Origin: Clostridium sp. SCN 57-10
GTDB taxonomy: Bacteria; Bacillota; Clostridia; Oscillospirales; Butyricicoccaceae
Length of the DNA stretch: 13,900 nt
NCBI GenBank assembly: GCA_001725215.1
Contig: MEFT01000037.1
Location: forward strand, 1-13,900
Reading direction: 5' to 3'
Part shown: positions 6,875-13,550 of the stretch, piece after piece
Layout: each line of letters opens with the position of its first letter
Numbering within the stretch: the first letter of the stretch is position 1
The notes under the pieces: generated by a model
What the model was told of the DNA's origin: nothing
Databases searched by the model: none
Seen by the model: the letters and a program-made list of their open reading frames with translations, nothing else
Position numbers and translations under genes: made by a program

Positions 6875-8446
6875 ATGTACGATTTATTGATTCAAAACGG
6901 CACGGTGGTCGACGGCACGGGCGCGCCGCGTCGCCGCGCGGATGTCGCCGTGCAAAACGGCCGCATCGCTCGCATTGCGCCCGCCATCGACGAACCCGCC
7001 GCCCGCGTCATCGACGCGACGGGTCACATCGTTTCTCCCGGCTTTGTCGACTATCACAGCCATTCGGATGACACGGTGCTCACCGGAGCATATGGCTACA
7101 ACTTCCTCGAGCAGGGCGTGACGACGCAGATTTGCGGCCAGTGCGGCTCGACGCCTGCACCCTATTATGACGGCGTGCTTGACGGGCTGCGCCTTCATTA
7201 CAGCGAGGATGAATGGAACGCCATGCGCGAAATCTGCCGCACACCGCGCTCGTTTATGGAGCACGCCGCGCAGCAGCGCTATGCGACCAACATGGCGTTT
7301 TACACCGGACACAGCGCACTGCGTGCCAGCGCCGTCTATTTCAGCGACAAAATCCCCGACGAGCGCGAGCTTGACATCATGCGCGGCCACCTGCGCGAGG
7401 CGATGGAGTGCGGTTATCTCGGCTATACGAGCGGACTGGTCTATCCCCCGAGCGAATACGGCAAGCTGCACGAGCTGGTCGAGCTTGCCAAGGTCGCGGC
7501 GCAATACGGCGGCAGCTATGCGTCGCACGTCCGCAACGAGGGTGACCGCGTCGTCGAGGCGGTGGCGGAGGCTATCGAGGTCGGCAGACAGTCGGGCGCG
7601 CCCGTCATTGTTTCCCATCTGAAGGTTGCGGGCAAGCGCAACGAGGGCACGTCTGCCACGCTGCTGCGCATGATCGAAGACGCCAACGCAGAAGGCGTGA
7701 GGGTGCGCGCCGATCAGTATCCGTATCTGGCAGGCTCTGCACCGTTTATCTGCAAAATTCCGTCAGCCTATCACACGGACGGCATCGAAAAGCTGGTGGC
7801 GCGCCTTGCGGACAAGAGCTTCCGCGATACGCTGCGCGCCGAGGTCGATGCGGAAAACATCGGCGAGAGCCTGATTTCGGGCTGTCCGCTCACGCCGCAA
7901 TATGTCGGCATGACGGTTGCGCAGATTGCCGAAGCGCGCGGCACTGATGTGATCGACGCGTCGTGCGACCTGCTGTGCCTTAACAAGGGCAGCGTGCAGG
8001 GCATTTATTTCACGCAGAACGAAAGCGACATGCTGCGCATTCTGGCGCATCCGTATGTCATGTGCGGCAGCGACTGGAGCGATTATGGCGACCGCAGCGA
8101 CCCCGAAACGGTGGGCGGCAGCCATCCGCGCGGCACGAGCACGGCGGTACGCCGCCTTGAGCTGACGCGCGACCACGGCCTGCGCACGCTGGAAGATGTG
8201 GTACACAGCATGACAGGCCTGCCCGCCGAAACGGCGACGCTGCGCGACGTAGGCGTGCTGCGCGTTGGTGCGCGCGCCGACATCTGCGTGTTTGACTATG
8301 CAGCCATCCGCACGGCGAGCGATTATGTGCACCCGCACCGCCGCAACGAAGGCATTGCCTATGTCGTGGTGGGTGGTACGGTCGCCGTCGAGCAGGGCAT
8401 GGCAAACGGCGCGCGCGCCGGCGTGGTGCTCAAGCGCGGACAATAG
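6875..8446 (+). CDS. N-acyl-D-amino-acid deacylase (D-aminoacylase) family amidohydrolase
   Basis: A cytosolic zinc hydrolase of 523 residues in the D-aminoacylase branch of the amidohydrolase superfamily. Members remove the acyl group from N-acyl-D-amino acids. Visible residues follow the spacing of the Alcaligenes enzyme: His61 and His63 (DYHSHSDD), Cys90 (ICGQCG), His218 (YASHVRNEG), His248 (VSHLKVAGKRN) and Asp400 (MCGSDWSDYGD). The small beta-sandwich domain is split between residues 1-57 and the C-terminus (GARADICVFDY). GGAGG lies five bases before the ATG. It stands alone between its own extended -10 promoter and a strong terminator. Exact substrate is uncertain; dihydroorotase-like or N-acyl-D-Glu/Asp specificities are alternatives. 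Confidence 0.88.
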   Translation: MYDLLIQNGTVVDGTGAPRRRADVAVQNGRIARIAPAIDEPAARVIDATGHIVSPGFVDYHSHSDDTVLTGAYGYNFLEQGVTTQICGQCGSTPAPYYDGVLDGLRLHYSEDEWNAMREICRTPRSFMEHAAQQRYATNMAFYTGHSALRASAVYFSDKIPDERELDIMRGHLREAMECGYLGYTSGLVYPPSEYGKLHELVELAKVAAQYGGSYASHVRNEGDRVVEAVAEAIEVGRQSGAPVIVSHLKVAGKRNEGTSATLLRMIEDANAEGVRVRADQYPYLAGSAPFICKIPSAYHTDGIEKLVARLADKSFRDTLRAEVDAENIGESLISGCPLTPQYVGMTVAQIAEARGTDVIDASCDLLCLNKGSVQGIYFTQNESDMLRILAHPYVMCGSDWSDYGDRSDPETVGGSHPRGTSTAVRRLELTRDHGLRTLEDVVHSMTGLPAETATLRDVGVLRVGARADICVFDYAAIRTASDYVHPHRRNEGIAYVVVGGTVAVEQGMANGARAGVVLKRGQ

Positions 8447-8468
8447 CCGCTGTTTCTGTAAAAAACAG

Positions 8469-8500
8469 AAAAGCCCGCAAGCGTTTGCTTGCGGGCTTTT
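8469..8500. terminator. Bidirectional terminator between convergent genes
   Basis: A perfect 14-bp stem (8469-8482 with 8487-8500) encloses a GTTT loop and has A and T runs at its ends. It serves the plus-strand amidohydrolase gene and the minus-strand MATE gene, whose stop codon begins two bases further on. Confidence 0.93.
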
Positions 8501-8501
8501 T

Positions 8502-9803
8502 CTATGCTTTTTGCGCGGTGCGCAGCAATAGGACGGACGGCACAAACACGGCGCATTCGGCCGCCGCGAAAGAGAGCCACACCCCCGTCATGCCGAACAG
8601 CGCGGCGAACGCGAGCGCCACGGGCACGAGCACGACGCAGCTTCGCAGCGACGCGACGAGCATCGACTGCCGCGCGCGGCCGACAGCGCTTAAAAACGCG
8701 GCGGCCACGATGTTCACACCGGCAAACAGGTAGCCCGCGAAGTAGAGCCGCAGACCCTCCGCCGCAAGCGCGCCGAGCCGGGCGTTGCCCTCGCCGTTAA
8801 ACGCGGCCACAAGCTCTTCGGAGAAAAGCAGCACCGGTACGTAAAGCGCAAGCGAGAGCACCGCCGCCGTAACCAGTGCGTAGCGCAGCACCTGCGAGGT
8901 AAGGCGGACGTCGCCCTCTCCGCGGCAGCGGCTGGCCAGCGGCTGAAGCCCCTGCGCAATGCCGACGAACATGGCCGTGGCGATGAGCGCAATGTTGGCG
9001 ACGACGCCGTATGCCGCGACGCCGATATTGCCCGTAAGCCTGCCGATGACCAGATTAAACGTGATGAGCGAGATCGCCGAGGCAAGCTCGCCGGTGAACG
9101 CCGAAAACCCAAGCGACAGGATACGCACCGTGACCGAAAGGCGAAAAGCGCAACGCCGCACATGAAACCCCTGTTTTTTATGTTTAAAATGTACCGCGAG
9201 AATGCAAAGACTGATGATGGGCGACAGCCCCGTCGCAAGCGCCGCGCCGAACATGCCCATCGAAAGCGGGAACATAAATACATAGTCGAGCACGATGTTG
9301 GCAAAACTGCTGACCAGCATGGCGATCATGCAGAGGCGCGGATTTTTGTCGTTGCGCACAAACGCGAGCAAGATGTCGTTGCATAAAAAGAACGGTGCGA
9401 AGCACAAAATAGTTTTCAGATAGGTTTGCGTCAGCGGCAGCGTTGTGCCGTCCGCGCCGAGCGCCGTTCCTAGCGGTGCGGTGAAAAACACGCCGATAAC
9501 AACACAGACGGCGGCTACCGCCGCCCCCGCGGCGAGCGTGTGAACAAAGGTTACGTCGCCCCGCTCCTCATCCGAAGACGCACTGCCGATCGAAAAAAGC
9601 GTCGCGCCGCCGATGCCGAGCATGAGCCCAACTCCATGCATCACACAGAACACCGAAATGGAGAAGTTGAGCGCCGCAAGGCCGACGGCGCCGAGCGCCT
9701 TGGCAACAAAAAAGGTGTCTGCAAGTATGTAGCAGGATAACCCGATCATACCGACGATATTTAAACTGACGTACCGTGTAAAGGTCGCTTTGAGCGTATG
9801 CAT
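8502..9803 (-). CDS. MATE-family efflux transporter
   Basis: A 433-residue multidrug and toxic compound extrusion protein with about 12 membrane helices in two halves. MATE proteins expel cationic drugs or metabolites in exchange for Na+ or H+ at the cytoplasmic membrane. Near the start, SLNIVGMIGLSCYILADTFF resembles the DinF/MepA group, in which a helix-1 Asp precedes TFFVAKALG. The second half repeats with NLVIGRLTGNIGVAAYGVVA and GIAQGLQPLASRCRGEG. I chose the ATG at 9803 because GGGAGG lies five bases upstream; an ATG 11 codons earlier falls within the terminator and leader. The gene has its own promoter and an attenuator-like leader, so it is probably inducible. Substrate unknown. Confidence 0.92.
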   Translation of the reverse strand: MHTLKATFTRYVSLNIVGMIGLSCYILADTFFVAKALGAVGLAALNFSISVFCVMHGVGLMLGIGGATLFSIGSASSDEERGDVTFVHTLAAGAAVAAVCVVIGVFFTAPLGTALGADGTTLPLTQTYLKTILCFAPFFLCNDILLAFVRNDKNPRLCMIAMLVSSFANIVLDYVFMFPLSMGMFGAALATGLSPIISLCILAVHFKHKKQGFHVRRCAFRLSVTVRILSLGFSAFTGELASAISLITFNLVIGRLTGNIGVAAYGVVANIALIATAMFVGIAQGLQPLASRCRGEGDVRLTSQVLRYALVTAAVLSLALYVPVLLFSEELVAAFNGEGNARLGALAAEGLRLYFAGYLFAGVNIVAAAFLSAVGRARQSMLVASLRSCVVLVPVALAFAALFGMTGVWLSFAAAECAVFVPSVLLLRTAQKA

Positions 9804-9816
9804 GCCGTCCTCCCAT

Positions 9817-9870
9817 AAAAAAAGGTGCCCAAGCACTCCTTCTAAGACCTAATGGAGCGCTTTTGCACCT
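9817..9870 (-). terminator. Leader terminator (attenuator) upstream of the MATE gene
   Basis: On the minus strand a two-part stem pairs AGGTGC (9870-9865) with GCACCT (9828-9823) and AAGCGCTCC (9862-9854) with GGAGTGCTT (9839-9831, one G-U pair), then runs into seven U. It lies between the MATE promoter and the MATE ribosome site, so transcripts that form it never reach the gene. This is the arrangement of a regulated intrinsic terminator. Confidence 0.82.
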
Positions 9871-9874
9871 GCAT
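9842..9874 (-). other. Candidate leader peptide of the MATE attenuator (10 codons)
   Basis: A mini-ORF, ATG to TAG, would encode MQVQKRSIRS. Its first codons overlay the left arm of the leader terminator, so a ribosome sitting at its start would stop that stem from closing. A second mini-ORF (9899-9876, MVSFTTG) ends one base before this ATG (TGAAATG). Neither has a good ribosome site: GGTGA lies only a base or two before this one. Reading frames this short arise by chance, so translation is a hypothesis. Confidence 0.3.
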
Positions 9875-9924
9875 TTCACCCGGTGGTGAATGAAACCATA
9901 TCAAATTTGTATTACGCTGCAGCG

Positions 9925-9953
9925 ATTATACCACAGCGCGGGCGCAAACGCAA
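9925..9953 (-). promoter_or_regulatory. Predicted sigma-A promoter of the MATE gene
   Basis: On the minus strand, TTGCGT (complement of 9948-9953) and a perfect TATAAT (complement of 9925-9930) are 17 bases apart. The transcript would start near 9918, giving a leader of about 115 bases. A GC-rich inverted repeat (9936-9943 with 9963-9970) covers the spacer and could bind a regulator. Confidence 0.8.
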
Positions 9954-9978
9954 CCCGTCTGTGCCCGCGCCGGCATAC

Positions 9979-10503
9979 TCAGTCTTCCATCTGCCGCGCG
10001 AGGAACGCCGCGGCAAACTGCATCAGCTTGAGCGACGCTGCGTCGCCCTCTTCTTCGTCGGACAGGCGAACGACGGCGCCACTTAAATCACCCGCCGCGA
10101 TGATGGGCACCACAATGTCGCACGTCATCTGCGGCAGCGCGGGGCTCAGCTCGGTGTCGGGGCATTTTTGCGCCGTGCGTGCCTCCAGCAGCTTTTCCAA
10201 GGCGGGCGAAATCGCCTTGCCCTCCAGCTCGCGGCGCGATCCGGCGCTTGCGGCGATGATGCCATCGCGGTCGAGCACGGCATACTGCCGCGTACACGCC
10301 TTGCTCAGCGCGTCGCACAGTTGCTGCGCAAAGGTGTTCAGCTCGCCGATGGGCGAATACTTGCGAAAAATCACGTTGCCGCCCACATCGGTGTAAATCT
10401 CCAGCGGCTCGCCCTCTCGGATACGCATAGTGCGGCGGATTTCCTTGGGAATGACCACACGGCCGAGGTCGTCGATGCGGCGCACAATTCCTGTTGCTTT
10501 CAT
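9979..10503 (-). CDS. spoVT: Stage V sporulation protein T, AbrB-family regulator
   Basis: A 174-residue transcription factor (Bacillus SpoVT 178) that adjusts sigma-G-dependent gene expression in the forespore. Residues 1-50 form the AbrB swapped-hairpin DNA-binding domain, with the near-invariant GIVRRIDDLGRVVIPKEIRR and GEPLEIY. Residues 55-174 correspond to the GAF-like domain (LDRDGIIAASAG, DIVVPIIAAGDLSGAVV). The ATG at 10503 was chosen because it gives the conserved MKATGIVRR start and has AAAGGAG upstream; an ORF extending 35 codons further lacks homology. It is monocistronic. A sigma-G-like promoter lies upstream. The gene is intact, unlike the two genes just upstream on the same strand. 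Confidence 0.96.
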   Translation of the reverse strand: MKATGIVRRIDDLGRVVIPKEIRRTMRIREGEPLEIYTDVGGNVIFRKYSPIGELNTFAQQLCDALSKACTRQYAVLDRDGIIAASAGSRRELEGKAISPALEKLLEARTAQKCPDTELSPALPQMTCDIVVPIIAAGDLSGAVVRLSDEEEGDAASLKLMQFAAAFLARQMED

Positions 10504-10544
10504 ACGGCAAAACTCCTTTCGGGGTAATCTTTGATCGGTGCTGC

Positions 10545-10573
10545 TATTATTTGCCGCAATTGTGATTTTATCC
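10545..10573 (-). promoter_or_regulatory. Candidate sigma-G-type promoter of spoVT
   Basis: On the minus strand, GGATA (complement of 10569-10573) is followed after 17 bases by AATAATA (complement of 10545-10551), one base off the CATnnTA -10 of sigma-F/G. Bacillus spoVT is transcribed by sigma-G (established knowledge), which makes this weak match more credible. Confidence 0.45.
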
Positions 10574-10623
10574 ACACGCTTTTGCACGCCGCCGATCGCT
10601 TTTATCAAGGAATTTTTAAGCCG

Positions 10624-11064
10624 TTAGATTCTGAAGTCATCCGCCTGCGCGCCGCTGAGCCTCGCAACCATTCTGTTCCACCGCATCATTTCGTTTTGGC
10701 AGCCCATCGTGCTTTTCCATAATGCTTGCCCATTGTTTGGTGACGCGAACCCCGTTACCCCCCAGATCATCGGCGGATTCAACATCAAACAGCTTCGTCT
10801 TTTCAAAATACCAGCGCAGCCAGTCGAGAGAATGAACATAATAAATATCGGGCCACCAGCCGTCTTCCATTTGCACAGGCACCTTGCCGCAGCCCAAGTC
10901 GAGCACTCTCATGCCGGGTTTCAAATCCATAATGCGAGAGAGCGACTCCGCCAGCCAAAGGCACTGGCAGCCCATTTTATTTTCATATACCCACTCCGGG
11001 CTATATTTCGCGGCAAGGGATATCGATCGTCGATCAGCAGCTTCATTTTTTCATCGTACGTCAT
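10624..11064 (-). pseudogene. Class I SAM-dependent methyltransferase, degraded
   Basis: Fragments of one methyltransferase are spread over three frames. The start MTYDEKMKLLIDDRYP (ATG at 11064, AGGAG upstream) shifts frame near 11015 to AKYSPEWVYENKMGCQCLWL. SAM motif I follows (VLDLGCGK), and the frame then jumps directly to VPVQMEDGWWPDIYYVHSLD. About 100 residues that intact relatives have there, including the later SAM-binding motifs, are missing (family length from memory). Near 10700 a second shift leads to MMRWNRMVARLSG and the stop at 10624. Such a product could not bind SAM normally. The ATG overlaps the acetyltransferase stop (ATGA), so the two formed a coupled operon. Confidence 0.78.
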
Positions 11065-12269
11065 AAAGTGGTCTCCTTGTCATTCGTACGAATCGAAAAT
11101 GTACATAGCTCGGAGCCAGATAAACAGGTCGTTACGGGTTCTATTATCACATCGTCTCCCAAAATGGGCGCAAACATAGGCCTGTAAAACTCCGCCGCGC
11201 ATCTGCAATAGGATAGGGGTATTTGCCCGCCATCACTTTTGACATAGTCACAGTGACAACGGCCTGCCAAATTGCAGTCGTCTTGGGGGCAATCGCGCCC
11301 GCATTCGCAGGCAAATCGTTTCGTGATGAAAATACGCCCGCTCTCATGTTCATACCATATTTTCTTGCCGATTACCCGTTGCCGCTCCATTTCGTCCACA
11401 AAAGCGGCAAGGCTTGACGATTGACGGTATAGTCTCATCGCCTGCTCGATGGCCCCCTTATCCATGCTGCAGGGACAAGAGTATCTAAACAACTGCTCCC
11501 AATTACAGCTTGCAACCGTTCTGCGGCACACCTCGCGAAAACCGATTTTTTCATATACCCCGATGCCGTCAACCTCGGCGCGAAGCGTGACGACCTTTAC
11601 CGTGGTATCCTTTAAATCGGAAAGCGCTTTTTGGATCAGCGCTGTGGCGATGCCCCTTTTTCTGTATTCTCTCAGCGTTGCGACCATTTCAAGCGTCGCG
11701 ATATCTTGCTCCGATATCGTCATGCAGGCCGAAACGGGGATGCCGTCATACAAAGCCAGGTAAAAGCGGGTATTACTCTGCCGATAAATACCCTTAGCCT
11801 GTTCAAGTGTCAACAATTCGCAGCCGAACAAGGCAATGCTGATAATCTGCAACCATTGCGGCAAACGGGTTTCATCCGACAGCTCCATGATCTGCAGCAA
11901 ACGAACATTAGAGTCATGGACGGCTGTATTCTCCAGATCCATCGCCATGCACAGCCCACTGGTATCAAGATCAAACCCTTTGTCTTGCAGCAGTTCCGGC
12001 AAATTTAAAGGGGTTGTGCCGCTTGTCATCAAAAAACTGTCCGGCAGCTTGCCCGCTTTGATATGCGCCAAAACCTCATAAAGCCTGCCGGATATGCCAG
12101 CTTCGTCAAACCGGATATTAAAAATCCGTTCCGGGCCGTTGCGGTTATCGGAGATGACGTAATCGAAATCCTTCTTCGATACGAATCGAAGTCCTCTGGC
12201 CTGGCCCAGCGTTTTCCACTAGAGCGCGATGCCTTGCTCCACGACCTCCGTGTACTTGCGTCCTTCCAT
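11061..12269 (-). pseudogene. GNAT acetyltransferase with Cys-rich C-terminal domain, in-frame amber codon
   Basis: Reading from the ATG at 12269 (GGGGGGA upstream) gives MEGRKYTEVVEQGIAL, then TAG (12221-12219), then WKTLGQARGLRFVSKKDFDY and an open frame to 11061. Without the TAG it would be a 402-residue protein. A GNAT domain lies at about residues 150-260, with the acetyl-CoA motif VATLREYRKRGIATAL and GVYEKIGFREVCRR. The last 120 residues form a second domain with clustered cysteines (CECGRDCPQDDCNLAGRCHC, YCRCAAEFYRP), which may bind metal. Relatives seem to have Trp at the TAG, so one TGG-to-TAG change would explain it (inference). A shorter product from the TTG at 12071 is possible and would keep the GNAT core. 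The acetylated substrate is unknown. Confidence 0.75.
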
Positions 12270-12383
12270 GACAAATCCCCCCCGATACCTATGTTTTTCA
12301 TTGCCATACTACTTTCAAATCACCTGTCTGCACGCCAGCGCCTTTCAGCAGAATGCCCGTTACAGCACAACCATTCTTTGTAA

Positions 12384-12412
12384 ATTTTAACATATATAAT
12401 GTAAAAATTCCA
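12384..12412 (-). promoter_or_regulatory. Weak promoter candidate for the acetyltransferase-methyltransferase operon
   Basis: On the minus strand, TGGAAT (complement of 12407-12412) and TAAAAT (complement of 12384-12389) are 17 bases apart. The region 12270-12457 is otherwise gene-free and AT-rich. An inverted repeat, TTTACAT and ATGTTAAA around 12386-12406, overlaps the spacer and could be an operator. Confidence 0.4.
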
Positions 12413-12457
12413 CCTTGATTGTTGCGTGAAGCACTTGTTTTCTGCAACAGCCGAACC

Positions 12458-12502
12458 AAAAAAACCGGGCGCATCAAGAATCATTCTTGACGCACCCGGT
12501 TT
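12458..12502 (-). terminator. Terminator of the DMT transporter gene
   Basis: Long hairpin, 12462-12481 pairing with 12483-12502 around a very small loop. As minus-strand RNA the two apparent mismatches become G-U pairs, giving an almost unbroken helix of about 18-20 bp followed by seven U. It lies 50 bases past the transporter stop codon. Confidence 0.9.
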
Positions 12503-12551
12503 CACACCGCAGTGTTTTTTTTAATCCTATGTAAGCGCGCTTTTGGCAGCT

Positions 12552-13397
12552 TTATAAGTTGACGAGTACGAGGCCGATCACCGTCATGCAAATAGCAGCA
12601 AGACCGCGCTTGCCGATGAGCAGGATGACGCCAGCACACAGCGCGGGGAACACGACGCTGGACGGCAGCGTGACAAGCGACTGGATAACAAAAAACGCGC
12701 TTGAGAGATTTGACAGCCCGATGCCCACGCCGATCAGCCATTCCTGCCCCGTCACACGGCGGAGGCCGCGGCGCGCAAGCAGCACCGTACATATCACAAC
12801 GCTGACGCCGAACACAATGGCCAAAAAGAGCGGCTTATACACCTCGTCGCACCACATGGCAAAAAGCTTATGCGCCAGCTCGGCCACGCCGCCGCCCGTA
12901 AAGGCGAGCAGCAGTAGTCCGTTGATGCGCAGGCCGCCGTCCCAGTTGAAAATGACGAGCGCGCCGAGCGAAAACACGATACCGACCCAGCGCACGGCGG
13001 TCGGCGTTTCGTTCCACAGCACGATGGACAGCAGAATGGGAATGGTAACGCCCAGCTTGTTGAACATCGTCGTGGGGCTTGGCCCGTTGCGGAAAATGCT
13101 GTGCTGCGTAATCAGCAAAATGGCGGGATAGAGCAGACCGGTCACGGTGCCGAGCAGCAGCGTCACCGTCAAGCTGCCATCCGGTGTGAGCACGCCGCGT
13201 GTATTCTCAAGTGCAGCGGCAAGGTTTAGGCGCGCGGCGGGCAGATTGGCCAAAAGCGTAAGCACACACGCACCCGTCGTCGCCGTAAGATAGTTGACCC
13301 AGGTAACATGCATATTGTCGCACCCGCGCCGCTTGACGAGCGCAAAACCGAGATTGATGGCCGAGCCGGCCACAATGGCAAGGAGCAGATAAAGCAT
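12552..13397 (-). CDS. DMT-superfamily (EamA-like) transporter
   Basis: A 281-residue membrane protein with about ten hydrophobic helices in two similar halves, the usual size of EamA/DMT permeases, which move amino acids, sugars or other metabolites across the cytoplasmic membrane. Typical features are the first helix MLYLLLAIVAGSAINLGFAL and the stretch FNKLGVTIPILLSIVLWNET before the halfway loop. WVGIVFSLGALVIFNW follows at the end of half one. The start is the ATG at 13397, six bases after GGAGG; the ATG two codons earlier is too close to that site. Single gene with its own promoter and terminator. It is divergent from the downstream amidohydrolase, which may point to shared substrate use (inference). 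Substrate unknown. Confidence 0.88.
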   Translation of the reverse strand: MLYLLLAIVAGSAINLGFALVKRRGCDNMHVTWVNYLTATTGACVLTLLANLPAARLNLAAALENTRGVLTPDGSLTVTLLLGTVTGLLYPAILLITQHSIFRNGPSPTTMFNKLGVTIPILLSIVLWNETPTAVRWVGIVFSLGALVIFNWDGGLRINGLLLLAFTGGGVAELAHKLFAMWCDEVYKPLFLAIVFGVSVVICTVLLARRGLRRVTGQEWLIGVGIGLSNLSSAFFVIQSLVTLPSSVVFPALCAGVILLIGKRGLAAICMTVIGLVLVNL

Positions 13398-13429
13398 GAG
13401 CATCCTCCGCAAAGTCAGTATACTTTTGC

Positions 13430-13458
13430 AGTATACCGTAATTGCTTGCATCTGTAAA
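13430..13458 (-). promoter_or_regulatory. Predicted sigma-A promoter of the DMT transporter
   Basis: On the minus strand, TTTACA (complement of 13453-13458) and TATACT (complement of 13430-13435) are 17 bases apart. GTATAC occurs twice around the start region (13417-13422 and 13431-13436), forming an inverted repeat that could be an operator. Confidence 0.7.
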
Positions 13459-13475
13459 TGGCAACATGATATAAT
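13446..13475 (+). promoter_or_regulatory. Predicted sigma-A promoter of the second amidohydrolase
   Basis: TTGCAT (13446-13451) and a perfect TATAAT (13470-13475) have an 18-base spacer, and TG at 13467-13468 extends the -10. It overlaps the opposing DMT promoter, so the two polymerases would compete for the same DNA. Confidence 0.72.
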
Positions 13476-13480
13476 CATAA

Positions 13481-13514
13481 GCGCCAGAAAGCCTGTTTTA
13501 TCGGCTTTTTGCGC
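13481..13514 (+). promoter_or_regulatory. Leader hairpin before the second amidohydrolase
   Basis: AAAGCC (13488-13493) pairs with GGCTTT (13503-13508) around a 9-base loop and runs into T. An outer GCGC pair (13481-13484 with 13511-13514) could extend it. It resembles a weak intrinsic terminator in the 5' leader. It matches no riboswitch I know. Confidence 0.3.
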
Positions 13515-13550
13515 GTATCCATATTTGTATTGTTTGGTAGGAGGATGCAT

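Noticed and set aside
6884..8545. Long minus-strand frames (244 and 260 residues) opposite the D-aminoacylase gene
   Set aside because: They are antisense to a gene with full catalytic signatures, have low-complexity Arg/Ala/His-rich products and no ribosome sites. They are shadows of GC-rich coding DNA.
9936..9970. GC-rich inverted repeat after spoVT as a terminator
   Set aside because: The arms pair perfectly but the loop is 19 bases and no T run follows on either strand. It overlaps the MATE promoter, so a regulatory site is more likely.
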